A stretch of 64,000 bases of DNA, taken from JAILEN01 sp036723975. GTDB lineage: Bacteria; Bacillota; Clostridia; Lachnospirales; Lachnospiraceae. Below are positions 43,276 through 50,484 of this stretch, in pieces (position 1 is the stretch's first letter; each line of letters opens with the position of its first letter). The notes beneath the pieces were generated by a model that saw only the letters and a list, made by a program, of their open reading frames with translations, did no database searches and had not been told where the DNA came from. The stretch is from assembly GCA_036723975.1 (NCBI GenBank), contig DAIMGJ010000003.1:124001-188000 (forward strand). Reading direction: 5' to 3'. The position numbers were made by a program, and so were the translations under genes.

Positions 43276-44910
43276 ATGATGAAAAAAGAAGCAATAGTTA
43301 AGAATTATATTTTGGACAAGGAGGAATTGGAGGAAGCCATTCTTTCCTCCAAAGTCCAAAAGAAAAAAAGCGATTATGAGTATCGGGTGATAATGGAAAG
43401 CGGTTGTGATTTTGCAATCCAACGAAAATCTAAGGAAAGTAACAAAGAAGCAACCTTGGTAATTCTAATCAGTCAGAGTCAGTTCTATATTGAAGCCAAT
43501 GGGAAAAAGAGGATTCTAAATAAGAGCTTGCTTGTGGATTTTTTCAAAGGACTTGGCAGATCGGGGGTACTGAAATTAAGCAATGTCAATTGGCTGGACA
43601 AGATTAAGGGAACACGGGAGTATTGTAATCGTTTGTATGGTTGCATTATGGATGAACAGGCTTTTTTGAAACGCATTCGAATGATAAAAACCGGAGACTT
43701 CTTTTTGTCTTCTTTTCATTTGCGTGTGCCAAATACTATCGGGGAAAAAAGATGGGAATGGTATGAGGAATGGGATGAACAACTGCGACCTGTGATTGGT
43801 GGAGCTTATGCACCGATGCAGGAAAACTTAAATGAAACTTTTTTAAACGTGGATACTTTTGCGGATGGCGGAGAAATGAGGCAGTTAAAAGTATACAAGG
43901 GATACTCTTTAGACTTTAGCAGCGTTTATCAGAACCATTGGTCCTGGGACATGGATTATGAATGGCTTCAGAGTTTGAATTATGATTTGCATCCCACATT
44001 GTATTGCTGGATGCTGTCTTATTTGGCAAAAAGGGGAAATGTGACGAAAAAAGAGGTTCTGTCTGAACGAATACCGAATCTTACATCCACGGATTCACTG
44101 ATTTTTCAGAGTTTTGCGTCCTTTGCTTTAATCAGCCATATCTATGGAATCGATTTGGCAAAACGAGGAATCGAAATGTACTATGATAGCGGAATCAGAG
44201 ACGTCTTGTCCTTAAAACAAATGGCAATGATCCTTAGTAAAAAAATACCTCAAAACGTGTATGATGTAATAACGGACGGTGAGTTTGAGGACTCTGTGTA
44301 TAATCTGTCGGGGCCGTCCTTTTTGACCTACCTGTTTACGGAATCCAAACGTCAGGGGTATGCAAATCAGATGAATCTGTTCTTGTATCAATGGGGGCAA
44401 GCCTTATTCCTACAGGATTTTATTGAAGCACCTAAAATGGATAAGTATCCGAAACATTTAGCTTCAAAGACGGTGGAACTTTTGTCTGTGGCAGGCAGTT
44501 TTTCCGAATTAATGGAAAAGAAAGCGTGGAAAAGTGCGATTGATGAAAGTAAAAAGTATGAGTATGAGGGAGATAAATATAAAATTATAACGGCAAAGTC
44601 TCATGGGGATCTGGTGGAAGAAGCAAAGCAACAGAAGAATTGTGTGTTGACCTATGAACAGAAAATCTTAAACGGAGAAAGTATGATTTGCTTTCTTCGA
44701 TCTGCCGATCCTCAAAAGGAATCTAAGTCCATTCTCACCATTGAAGTGGATCTTATTGAAAAAGGGGTAAGACAGGTGAAAGCCAGATTCAATCGTCAAC
44801 CCAAATATGAAGAGTGGATGTTTGTCAGTGAGTGGGAAGCGGAAACAGGGTTAAGAAATATGACTTTTGAAATGCCCATGGAATTATGGATGCAGGAATT
44901 TATTGATTGA
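43276..44910 (+). CDS. PcfJ-like protein 1
   Basis: 544 residues from ATG 43276 (GGAG at 43266-43269); a TTG at 43264 is an alternative in frame. The C-terminal about 130 residues match the PcfJ domain known from conjugative plasmid pCF10: LVEEAKQQKNCVLTYEQKIL, ICFLRSADP, SILTIEVDLIEKGVRQVKAR then FNRQ. The first about 400 residues are helical and unrecognised. No membrane segment. PcfJ function is unknown. It is 16 bp behind the AAA+ gene and expressed with it from box 2. A second PcfJ-like gene at 47856 carries the same domain in a different N-terminal context. Confidence 0.75.
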   Translation: MMKKEAIVKNYILDKEELEEAILSSKVQKKKSDYEYRVIMESGCDFAIQRKSKESNKEATLVILISQSQFYIEANGKKRILNKSLLVDFFKGLGRSGVLKLSNVNWLDKIKGTREYCNRLYGCIMDEQAFLKRIRMIKTGDFFLSSFHLRVPNTIGEKRWEWYEEWDEQLRPVIGGAYAPMQENLNETFLNVDTFADGGEMRQLKVYKGYSLDFSSVYQNHWSWDMDYEWLQSLNYDLHPTLYCWMLSYLAKRGNVTKKEVLSERIPNLTSTDSLIFQSFASFALISHIYGIDLAKRGIEMYYDSGIRDVLSLKQMAMILSKKIPQNVYDVITDGEFEDSVYNLSGPSFLTYLFTESKRQGYANQMNLFLYQWGQALFLQDFIEAPKMDKYPKHLASKTVELLSVAGSFSELMEKKAWKSAIDESKKYEYEGDKYKIITAKSHGDLVEEAKQQKNCVLTYEQKILNGESMICFLRSADPQKESKSILTIEVDLIEKGVRQVKARFNRQPKYEEWMFVSEWEAETGLRNMTFEMPMELWMQEFID

Positions 44911-44957
44911 CTTTTTGTAAAATTATGTTATCATATTTCTCGTGTGACGATGTCACA
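44907..44957 (+). promoter_or_regulatory. rpsU promoter with palindromic site
   Basis: TTGACT (44907-44912), 16 bp, TATCAT (44929-44934). Directly downstream lies a perfect inverted repeat TGTGAC-GAT-GTCACA (44943-44957) at the likely start point. The -35 overlaps the end of the PcfJ-like gene. Confidence 0.6.
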
Positions 44958-45019
44958 ACTATAATATCTGGACCTCAGTTTGGATGAAAATTTAAAACTG
45001 GAGGGAGGGAAAAAGAAGT

Positions 45020-45196
45020 ATGTCAAGTGTTATCGTAAAAGAAAATGAATCCTTAGATTCAGCATTACGTCGTTTCAAGAGAAACTGCGCTAAGGCCGGT
45101 ATCCAGCAGGAAATCCGCAAGCGTGAGCATTATGAGAAGCCAAGCGTAAAGCGTAAAAAGAAATCTGAGGCTGCTAGAAAGCGTAAATATAACTAA
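45020..45196 (+). CDS. rpsU: 30S ribosomal protein S21
   Basis: 58 residues, encoded in a frame too short for most ORF cut-offs. MSSVIVKENESLDSALRRFK then RNCAKAGIQQEIRKREHYEK and a Lys/Arg-rich tail ending RKRKYN are diagnostic of S21. S21 sits on the small subunit near the anti-Shine-Dalgarno and aids initiation. GGAGGGAGGG precedes ATG 45020. It has its own promoter and terminator, so it is a monocistronic gene between the WYL island and deoB. Confidence 0.97.
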   Translation: MSSVIVKENESLDSALRRFKRNCAKAGIQQEIRKREHYEKPSVKRKKKSEAARKRKYN

Positions 45197-45207
45197 TCAG
45201 ATTTTAT

Positions 45208-45240
45208 GGCGCCATCCATTTGGATGGCGTCTTTTTATTT
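45208..45240 (+). terminator. rpsU terminator
   Basis: CGCCATCC-ATTT-GGATGGCG followed by a T-run, 12 bp after the stop codon. Confidence 0.9.
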
Positions 45241-45249
45241 GTTTTTACG

Positions 45250-45363
45250 AGCCAAGTGGATGAAAAGTGAATTTGACAATTGCAAGCTTGCCTGTAATTT
45301 GCCATAATTTACTTATCAGCAATTTGACGGCATTTTGCGTATGCAATTTGGCGTCACTTGGCT
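45250..45363. repeat. Inverted repeat and GCAATTTG repeats before deoB
   Basis: AGCCAAGTG (45250-45258) and CACTTGGCT (45355-45363) bracket 96 bp holding GCAAGCTTGC (45282-45291) and three related units: GCAATTTGACG (45319-45329), GCATTTTGCG (45330-45339) and GCAATTTGGCG (45343-45353). A weak promoter TTGACA (45273) with TAATTT (45295) lies inside. The origin or function is unknown; it could be an operator array. Confidence 0.4.
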
Positions 45364-45388
45364 TAAAAAATATAAAGGAGTTAGGACT

Positions 45389-46564
45389 ATGAAAAGAGCA
45401 ATTGTCATTGTTTTAGATAGTGTTGGATGCGGTGCAGCAAAAGATGCCGCTAACTGGGGAGATGCAGGGAGTCATACCTTACGTTCTGCAGCAAAGAGCC
45501 CATATTTTTCCATGCCGAACATGAAAAAACTTGGATATTTTAATATAGAAGGAATGGGAATCGAAGGAGTGGACAATCCTACCGGAGATTTTGCAAGACT
45601 TCAGGAGATTTCTCAGGGAAAGGATACTACAACAGGTCATTGGGAAATGGCAGGAATTATTTCCGAGCATCCTATGCCGACATATCCGAATGGTTTCCCA
45701 CGTGAAGTTTTAGATGAGTTTGAAAAACAGACCGGAAGAAAGGCCATTTGCAACCTTCCTTATTCCGGAACTGCCGTTATCGAAGAGTATGGTGATCAGC
45801 ATGTGGAAACCGGAGACTTGATTGTCTATACCTCTGCGGATTCTGTGTTCCAGATTGCAGCCCATGAGGATGTGGTACCGGTTGAGACCTTATATGAATA
45901 CTGCCGTATCGCAAGAAAGATTTTACAGGGCAAGCATGGCGTAGGTCGTGTTATTGCGAGACCTTTTGTTACCAATGTAAATCATGAGAAAAATGCAGAC
46001 GGTGAAATTCCGAAGTATTTACGTACCGTTCGTCGTCATGACTTTTCTTTGGAGCCGACAGATACAACCATGATGGATGTATTAAAAGAAAAAGGATTTG
46101 ACGTTTTATCCGTTGGAAAGATTGTAGATATTTTTGCGGAGCGCGGAATTACGGAATACATCCGTACCGAAGGAAATCCGGACGGCATCCAGAAGACCAT
46201 TGATTGGATGGATAAGGACTTTAACGGGCTCATGTTTGTAAACCTTGTGGATACGGACATGATTTACGGGCATAGAAGAGACATCGACGGCTACGCGAAG
46301 GCGCTTTCTTATTTCGATGAGAAGCTTCCGGAGATTATAGCCAAAATGGGCGATGAGGATTTGCTTATGATTACCGCGGACCACGGATGCGATCCGGGCT
46401 TTACCGGAACCGATCATACCCGTGAGGATGTACCGCTTTTGTTATACGGAAAAGGTATTACAAGCGGTCGCGACTTCGGTACCGTAGAAGGATTTGATTG
46501 TATCGCGGATACGGTGCTTTCATACTTTGGATTGGATGAGTTGCACGGAAAAGATTTGTATTGA
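45389..46564 (+). CDS. deoB: Phosphopentomutase
   Basis: 391 residues. It interconverts (deoxy)ribose 1- and 5-phosphate in nucleoside salvage. The alkaline-phosphatase-like fold starts MKRAIVIVLDSVGCGAAKDA; the active-site Thr lies in GKDTTTGHWEMAG, and metal ligands include DTDMIYGHRRD, ITADHGCDPG and GTDHTRED. ATG 45389 has AAAGGAG at a good distance; an in-frame ATG at 45335 lies within the inverted-repeat region and has no ribosome site. The partners deoA/deoC or punA are not in the window. Confidence 0.96.
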   Translation: MKRAIVIVLDSVGCGAAKDAANWGDAGSHTLRSAAKSPYFSMPNMKKLGYFNIEGMGIEGVDNPTGDFARLQEISQGKDTTTGHWEMAGIISEHPMPTYPNGFPREVLDEFEKQTGRKAICNLPYSGTAVIEEYGDQHVETGDLIVYTSADSVFQIAAHEDVVPVETLYEYCRIARKILQGKHGVGRVIARPFVTNVNHEKNADGEIPKYLRTVRRHDFSLEPTDTTMMDVLKEKGFDVLSVGKIVDIFAERGITEYIRTEGNPDGIQKTIDWMDKDFNGLMFVNLVDTDMIYGHRRDIDGYAKALSYFDEKLPEIIAKMGDEDLLMITADHGCDPGFTGTDHTREDVPLLLYGKGITSGRDFGTVEGFDCIADTVLSYFGLDELHGKDLY

Positions 46565-46625
46565 TAAGAGAGGAAATACTTTTTTTCGATAGAGTAGTTT
46601 ACGTTTTATAAGAGGGGATTAGAAA

Positions 46626-47570
46626 ATGGATACAGTAGGTGTATTTTCGGGAAACACATTTTTCTTTGATTGGGAGGTGGCTTTTCAGGTATGGCTGCAG
46701 AGTCTCATCAATAGTGAATTCGGCATAAAGATTGCCAGCTTTTTTACCATGTTCGGTGAGGAGTTGGTGCTTATCGCAGTGCTTGGAATTTTGTACTGGT
46801 GGATGGATAAGGAGTTCGGAAAGTTTGTAGGCATGAATATTTTGGTTGGTCTGGTTGCCACACCGATGTTAAAAAATGTTTTCTTCCGTAGACGTCCTTA
46901 CTTTGATCACGAATCTATCAAGATTTTAAAACCGGTGGATGCCTCCGCAGATATCTATGATATCAGCGCACAGGGGTATTCCTTCCCCAGTGGACATTCC
47001 ACCAATGCAGCGATTTTGTACGGCTCTTTGCCAATGTATAAAAAGAAAAAGAAAATCCTTCGCGTCATTGCTGTTGTGGTTCCGATTTTGGTGGGACTTT
47101 CCCGTGTGATGTTGGGGGCTCACTATGTCACCGACGTTTTGTGCGGACTGGCAGTCGGTACCACTATAATGATTGTATTTTCATATTTGCAGAAGAATAT
47201 CAAGAATCAGAATTTACTTCATCTGATCGTGGCGCTTCTTTTTTTGCCGGGATTTTTCTATTGCAAAACAACGGATTATTTCAGTGCCTACGGCATGATG
47301 ATCGGATATTTCTTTGCCTGCCCGTTTGAAGCAAAGTTTGTAAGATTTCATGAGACGAAAAATGTCCTTCGCGGCATCCTTCGTGTCATCGGTGGGGCGA
47401 TACTTTACTTCGGATTAAATATTGCATTAAAGATGCCGTTCCCTTCCGAATTTTTAGCTTCCCCGACTTTGCCTGCTTTTATCGTTAGAAGTGTACGATA
47501 TGCAATTATTATTTTCATTTTAATCGGTGTTTACCCGATGATGTTTGATAAGGTGGGAAAGAAGAGATAA
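46626..47570 (+). CDS. PAP2-family membrane phosphatase
   Basis: 314 residues with about 8 hydrophobic segments. The three PAP2 motifs are complete: KNVFFRRRPYF, PSGHST and SRVMLGAHYVTDVL. Members remove phosphate from lipid pyrophosphates such as undecaprenyl-PP or phosphatidic acid at the outer membrane face. Length and C-terminal helices resemble the longer clostridial PAP2 proteins. It lies 61 bp after deoB and ends in a terminator. The true substrate is unknown. Confidence 0.88.
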   Translation: MDTVGVFSGNTFFFDWEVAFQVWLQSLINSEFGIKIASFFTMFGEELVLIAVLGILYWWMDKEFGKFVGMNILVGLVATPMLKNVFFRRRPYFDHESIKILKPVDASADIYDISAQGYSFPSGHSTNAAILYGSLPMYKKKKKILRVIAVVVPILVGLSRVMLGAHYVTDVLCGLAVGTTIMIVFSYLQKNIKNQNLLHLIVALLFLPGFFYCKTTDYFSAYGMMIGYFFACPFEAKFVRFHETKNVLRGILRVIGGAILYFGLNIALKMPFPSEFLASPTLPAFIVRSVRYAIIIFILIGVYPMMFDKVGKKR

Positions 47571-47586
47571 GAAAAATAATCTATAC

Positions 47587-47614
47587 AAAAAGCGCGTTTT
47601 GAAAACGCGCTTTT
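47587..47614 (+). terminator. Terminator after PAP2 gene
   Basis: AAAAGCGCGTTTT pairs with AAAACGCGCTTTT around a minimal loop; the T-run is short but the stem is strong. Confidence 0.8.
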
Positions 47615-47682
47615 CGTATTAGTGGTGCGGAGAACATCATTGTAGTATTTTTTGAAAAAATATTATCTTCAAAATCTTGAGG

Positions 47683-47692
47683 ATGCTAATCT
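47683..47692 (+). promoter_or_regulatory. Third copy of the WYL-island extended -10
   Basis: ATGCTAATCT is identical to the end of box 1 (39198-39207). A run CAAAATCTTGAGG lies directly upstream, partly like the boxes, but the full 44-bp pattern is not kept. It precedes the HAD remnant and PcfJ-like gene 2. Confidence 0.4.
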
Positions 47693-47742
47693 CCATAATA
47701 TATATGTAAGGAAAACGAAGATTCATAATAAGGAGACCAGCT

Positions 47743-47842
47743 ATGAATAGAAGCAAAATTATAGCAGTAGATTTTGAATGGACATAACTCGCGGAAAATT
47801 TCTTGTGACGTCTATATTGATGATAGGTCGTTCAATCCGTAA
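47743..47842 (+). pseudogene. HAD-family hydrolase remnant, collapsed by deletion
   Basis: AAGGAG and ATG 47743 start MNRSKIIAVDFEWT then stop. Ignoring one A near 47778, the frame reads MNRSKIIAVDFDG directly joined to NSRKISCDVYIDDRSFNP and stop at 47842. DFDG is motif I of HAD hydrolases, and YIDDR is the typical end of small phage/mobile-element HAD proteins of about 130-160 residues. So both ends survive and the middle (about 100 codons) is gone, with a one-base insertion. It points to decay of an operon that also held the PcfJ-like gene 13 bp downstream. Confidence 0.6.
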
Positions 47843-47855
47843 ATGAGGAGTTGGA

Positions 47856-49184
47856 ATGAAAATATTGGAAATACATACGGAAAAGAATACATGGACTCCG
47901 CCGGAAATTGACGAGTATGCGCTGGTAGAGAGTATGGCTCAAGATGTAAATTCAAAGCAAGGCGATGGGTTCGTATATGTATTTCGCACGCAGCCGTATA
48001 TCGATTCCGTTTATGCAAGATATGATGAGAATCGAAAGCCGGTGGAAATAAAGCGTTTTGCGTTTCATGAGGGGTATATTTGGAACAACAAGGAGGAGCG
48101 CGTATTTGATGAGTATTGCGTAAATAACAAAAATTGCGCGTATAACGGTGGAACTATGGATGAAATCTTCACTTACTATTCCAAGTTACATCCGGAGTGG
48201 CATTTGAAAAGATACTACACAAAAGGAATACGGCTTTTAGATCACATCTATCACTGCATGAAGAAAAATACGGCAAAGGAATTGCTTTATAAATCCGGAC
48301 TGGATGAACTTGCTGTCGGAGTATATCAGCGTAAAGATTTAAATTTGATAGCCAGCAATCCTTCGGAAATATATGACGGTCTTTCTATGAAGGTGCTTCG
48401 AAGCTTGAATTGTGAATATGGTGCATTGCTACTAAACAATGAAAAATGCAAAGAGCATATAAAAGACCTGGATGCCACATTTCCCAATTTGCTAAAAACT
48501 AGATTAAACGATGCGCAATGTAAATATCTTGCTATGTTGATTCGTGGTGATCTTACTGTGGGAGAAACAGGACGATTGTTTGGAGCAAGAAAAGATAGTT
48601 TGTCTCATGCATGGTCAGCAGGGTTTGCGGACATTTTAATCGGTCAGTATCAAAGCGAGCGTAAGGATCACGAAGTGCTACGGGTGATAAATATCCTAAA
48701 AAGTATAGATCCAATCTATGCGAAGTATCTAAAGCCCATAAATAATCCTTGGGAGGATTATAGAGTAAAAGAGTTACGGTACTTTCTTTTGGATAAAAGG
48801 GAGAACTATGATAAGGCAATTAGGAGATCGAATCGAAAACGCATCTATGAATGGCAGGAAAGAATCGGGGATTATGTGGTTCGATATCCACAGACCATCA
48901 ATGATTTTTGTCGTGAGGCACTCTACATGCAAAACTGTCTTTTGACCTATGTCGAACCCTACATCAATAATGACACGACGGTGCTTTTTATGCGAAAAAA
49001 GGACGATGTAAATACGCCTTTTATCACAATAGAAATATACAAGAACGAGCTAATGCAAGCTTACCATAGATTTAATAAAGACTGCACAAAAGAAGAGGCA
49101 AATTGGATTAGAGAGTATTGCATGCGACATGGGATTGATTGCTGTAGGTATCGTTTCGATACAAGGCGAGATCGATTATTTTGA
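47856..49184 (+). CDS. PcfJ-like protein 2
   Basis: 442 residues; GAGGAG lies 8 bp before ATG 47856. The C-terminal about 120 residues are PcfJ-like: INDFCREALYMQNCLLTYVE, TTVLFMRKKDDVNTPFITIE and NELMQAYHRFNKDC. The N-terminal part (EYALVESMAQDVNSKQGDGF) and middle helical region are found in other PcfJ-type proteins of mobile elements. Function unknown. It lies downstream of a HAD remnant, and its stop TGA is followed in the same frame by a CdiA-type domain (49185-49496). Confidence 0.7.
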   Translation: MKILEIHTEKNTWTPPEIDEYALVESMAQDVNSKQGDGFVYVFRTQPYIDSVYARYDENRKPVEIKRFAFHEGYIWNNKEERVFDEYCVNNKNCAYNGGTMDEIFTYYSKLHPEWHLKRYYTKGIRLLDHIYHCMKKNTAKELLYKSGLDELAVGVYQRKDLNLIASNPSEIYDGLSMKVLRSLNCEYGALLLNNEKCKEHIKDLDATFPNLLKTRLNDAQCKYLAMLIRGDLTVGETGRLFGARKDSLSHAWSAGFADILIGQYQSERKDHEVLRVINILKSIDPIYAKYLKPINNPWEDYRVKELRYFLLDKRENYDKAIRRSNRKRIYEWQERIGDYVVRYPQTINDFCREALYMQNCLLTYVEPYINNDTTVLFMRKKDDVNTPFITIEIYKNELMQAYHRFNKDCTKEEANWIREYCMRHGIDCCRYRFDTRRDRLF

Positions 49185-49496
49185 TACAAACATACGATAG
49201 GCGTTATAGATATTTCGAGGTTAAATAATCCGCCGGAAAAACATGAGCTGGCGACTGCGAAATATTTTTCAGAAATGGGGAAGGACATTACTTTTATTGA
49301 ACCGAGCAATATACCACAGGTACACCGACCAGATATTCAAATGGATGGTATAGAATGGGAGAAAAAAGCTCCCGTGGGAAAAAGTAAGAGGACTATTGAA
49401 CAGAATTTTAGACAAGCTATAAAACAATCACAAAGTATAATATTTGATCTTCGAAGAATAAATGGAGAACTTGTAAAGTATTCGAAAAATGGTTGA
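49185..49496 (+). pseudogene. CdiA-type nuclease toxin domain fragment
   Basis: Starting directly after the PcfJ-like stop, in the same frame, the sequence reads YKHTIGVIDISRLNNPPEKH ... ELATAKYFSEMGKDITF ... IEPSN ... RPDIQMDGIEWEKKAPVGKS ... IIFDLRR. The pattern (Glu, PD, GxxWExK, a final RxA..QS..IIFDLRR) fits the PD-(D/E)xK-like CdiA/phage-associated tRNase domain. There is no start codon or ribosome site before ATG 49275, which lies inside the domain, and the C-terminus (KYSKNG) looks short. Either the original ATG was lost, or a PcfJ-toxin fusion was split by TGA. No immunity gene was recognised. Confidence 0.5.
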
Positions 49497-49577
49497 TTTT
49501 GTCGGTAATTATGATATTATGAAGTTGAAAGAAAGCTCGACCCACTGCTGAATAGCGGAGGGCCCAGAGCTTTTTTA
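49493..49577 (+). ncRNA. Promoter-driven structured RNA 1 upstream of DUF3800
   Basis: Promoter TTGATT (49493-49498), 16 bp, TATTAT (49515-49520); RNA from about 49527. AAAGCTC (49532-49538) pairs with GAGCTTT (49567-49573) around an inner hairpin CCCACTGCT-GAAT-AGCGGAGGG (49541-49562), then a T-run. There is no reading frame. It is a stand-alone small RNA or leader. Confidence 0.5.
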
Positions 49578-49590
49578 TTTTTGCTACAAC

Positions 49591-49654
49591 TTGCCAAAAT
49601 GAGATTGACAGGTGACGCAAACGGATATATAATGTTGTCAAAATGAAAATGACA
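49591..49654 (+). promoter_or_regulatory. Consensus promoter between two 20-nt operator repeats
   Basis: TTGACA (49605-49610), 17 bp, TATAAT (49628-49633) is a perfect consensus promoter. The imperfect repeats TTGCCAAAATGAGATTGACA (49591-49610) and TTGTCAAAATGAAAATGACA (49635-49654) cover its -35 and start point. Each is a TGTCA-N9-TGACA palindrome. Such a strong promoter is expected to be repressed; the HTH protein at 50485 is a candidate. Confidence 0.6.
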
Positions 49655-49684
49655 TAAGAATTAACCCTGCAAAATGTCCCATTC

Positions 49685-49783
49685 TTGACAATCTGTGAGG
49701 ATATGATACTATATAGTTAGCTTTTGGGCTGGCAGAAATGTCAAGGTCCAACCGACGGCGAGGGTACTCCTCGCCTTTTTTAT
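49685..49783 (+). ncRNA. Structured RNA 2 directly upstream of DUF3800
   Basis: Promoter TTGACA (49685-49690), 16 bp, TACTAT (49707-49712); RNA from about 49719. TTGG (49724-49727) pairs with CCAA (49748-49751) around TGGCA-GAAA-TGTCA (49730-49743), then a terminator GGCGAGG/CCTCGCC with T-run (49757-49782). Published comparative genomics defined several DUF3800 RNA motifs upstream of DUF3800 genes; this position and shape fit that group, though the exact type cannot be assigned here. Confidence 0.6.
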
Positions 49784-49795
49784 TTGGAGGAAATA

Positions 49796-50482
49796 TTGAA
49801 GGTACTAAGCGTTCATGTTGATGAGTCTGGAGATTTCGGGAAATATAGTACAAAATATGCTCCCCAATACATTTTTACACTGGTTTTTCACGATCAGAAA
49901 AACGATATAAGTGACAATATAAAAACACTTGATATGGAGATGGCAAACCTCGGATTTTTTAGTCACGTTGTGCATTGTGGACCACTGATTCGTAAGGAAG
50001 AAATGTATTGTAATTTGAATCCTAATGAGAGACGTGCAATTTTTAACAAAATATTCTTTTTTACTAAGAAAGCGCCTATCTCTTATAAGACGTTTGTTGT
50101 TAATAAAAAGGAATTCCCTGACAAGACTAGTCTAGAACTAAGAATAAAAGTACTTTTGGAGAGGTTTCTAGATGCTCATATAGAGTATTTTCTAACTTTT
50201 GATAAGATTGTTTTATATTATGATAATGGACAGAATGAACTGGGAAAATGTCTATATGATGTATTCACGGAAAAAACGGATGCTTTTGAACGACGATTAG
50301 ATGCAAAACCATATAAGTATAAACTTTTGCAAGTGGCAGATATGCTTTGCACATTAAAACTCTTGGAGTTAAAAGCAGAGCATAATAAACTATCAAGGTC
50401 AGAAATTGCTGTTTTTCATACAGCACGAGATTTAAGAATAGATTTTATAAAAAAGATTAAGAAGAAAGAGTTTGAGGAGTGA
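49796..50482 (+). CDS. DUF3800 protein
   Basis: 228 residues starting with TTG 49796, 5 bp after GGAGG (49786-49790); an in-frame ATG at 49724 would read through the terminator hairpin. MKVLSVHVDESGDFGKYSTK is the typical DUF3800 opening: the family has an RNase H-like fold with acidic residues (VDESGDFG), and a later LLQVADMLCTLKLLEL. Its function is unproven; it is frequent in mobile and defence regions and is often preceded by dedicated structured RNAs, as here. It overlaps the next gene's ribosome site and is co-transcribed with it. Confidence 0.8.
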   Translation: MKVLSVHVDESGDFGKYSTKYAPQYIFTLVFHDQKNDISDNIKTLDMEMANLGFFSHVVHCGPLIRKEEMYCNLNPNERRAIFNKIFFFTKKAPISYKTFVVNKKEFPDKTSLELRIKVLLERFLDAHIEYFLTFDKIVLYYDNGQNELGKCLYDVFTEKTDAFERRLDAKPYKYKLLQVADMLCTLKLLELKAEHNKLSRSEIAVFHTARDLRIDFIKKIKKKEFEE

Positions 50483-50484
50483 GT

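Noticed and set aside
49724..49795. Longer N-terminus for the DUF3800 protein
   Set aside because: The extra codons translate the structured RNA and terminator hairpin; the TTG at 49796 has GGAGG and matches the usual family start.
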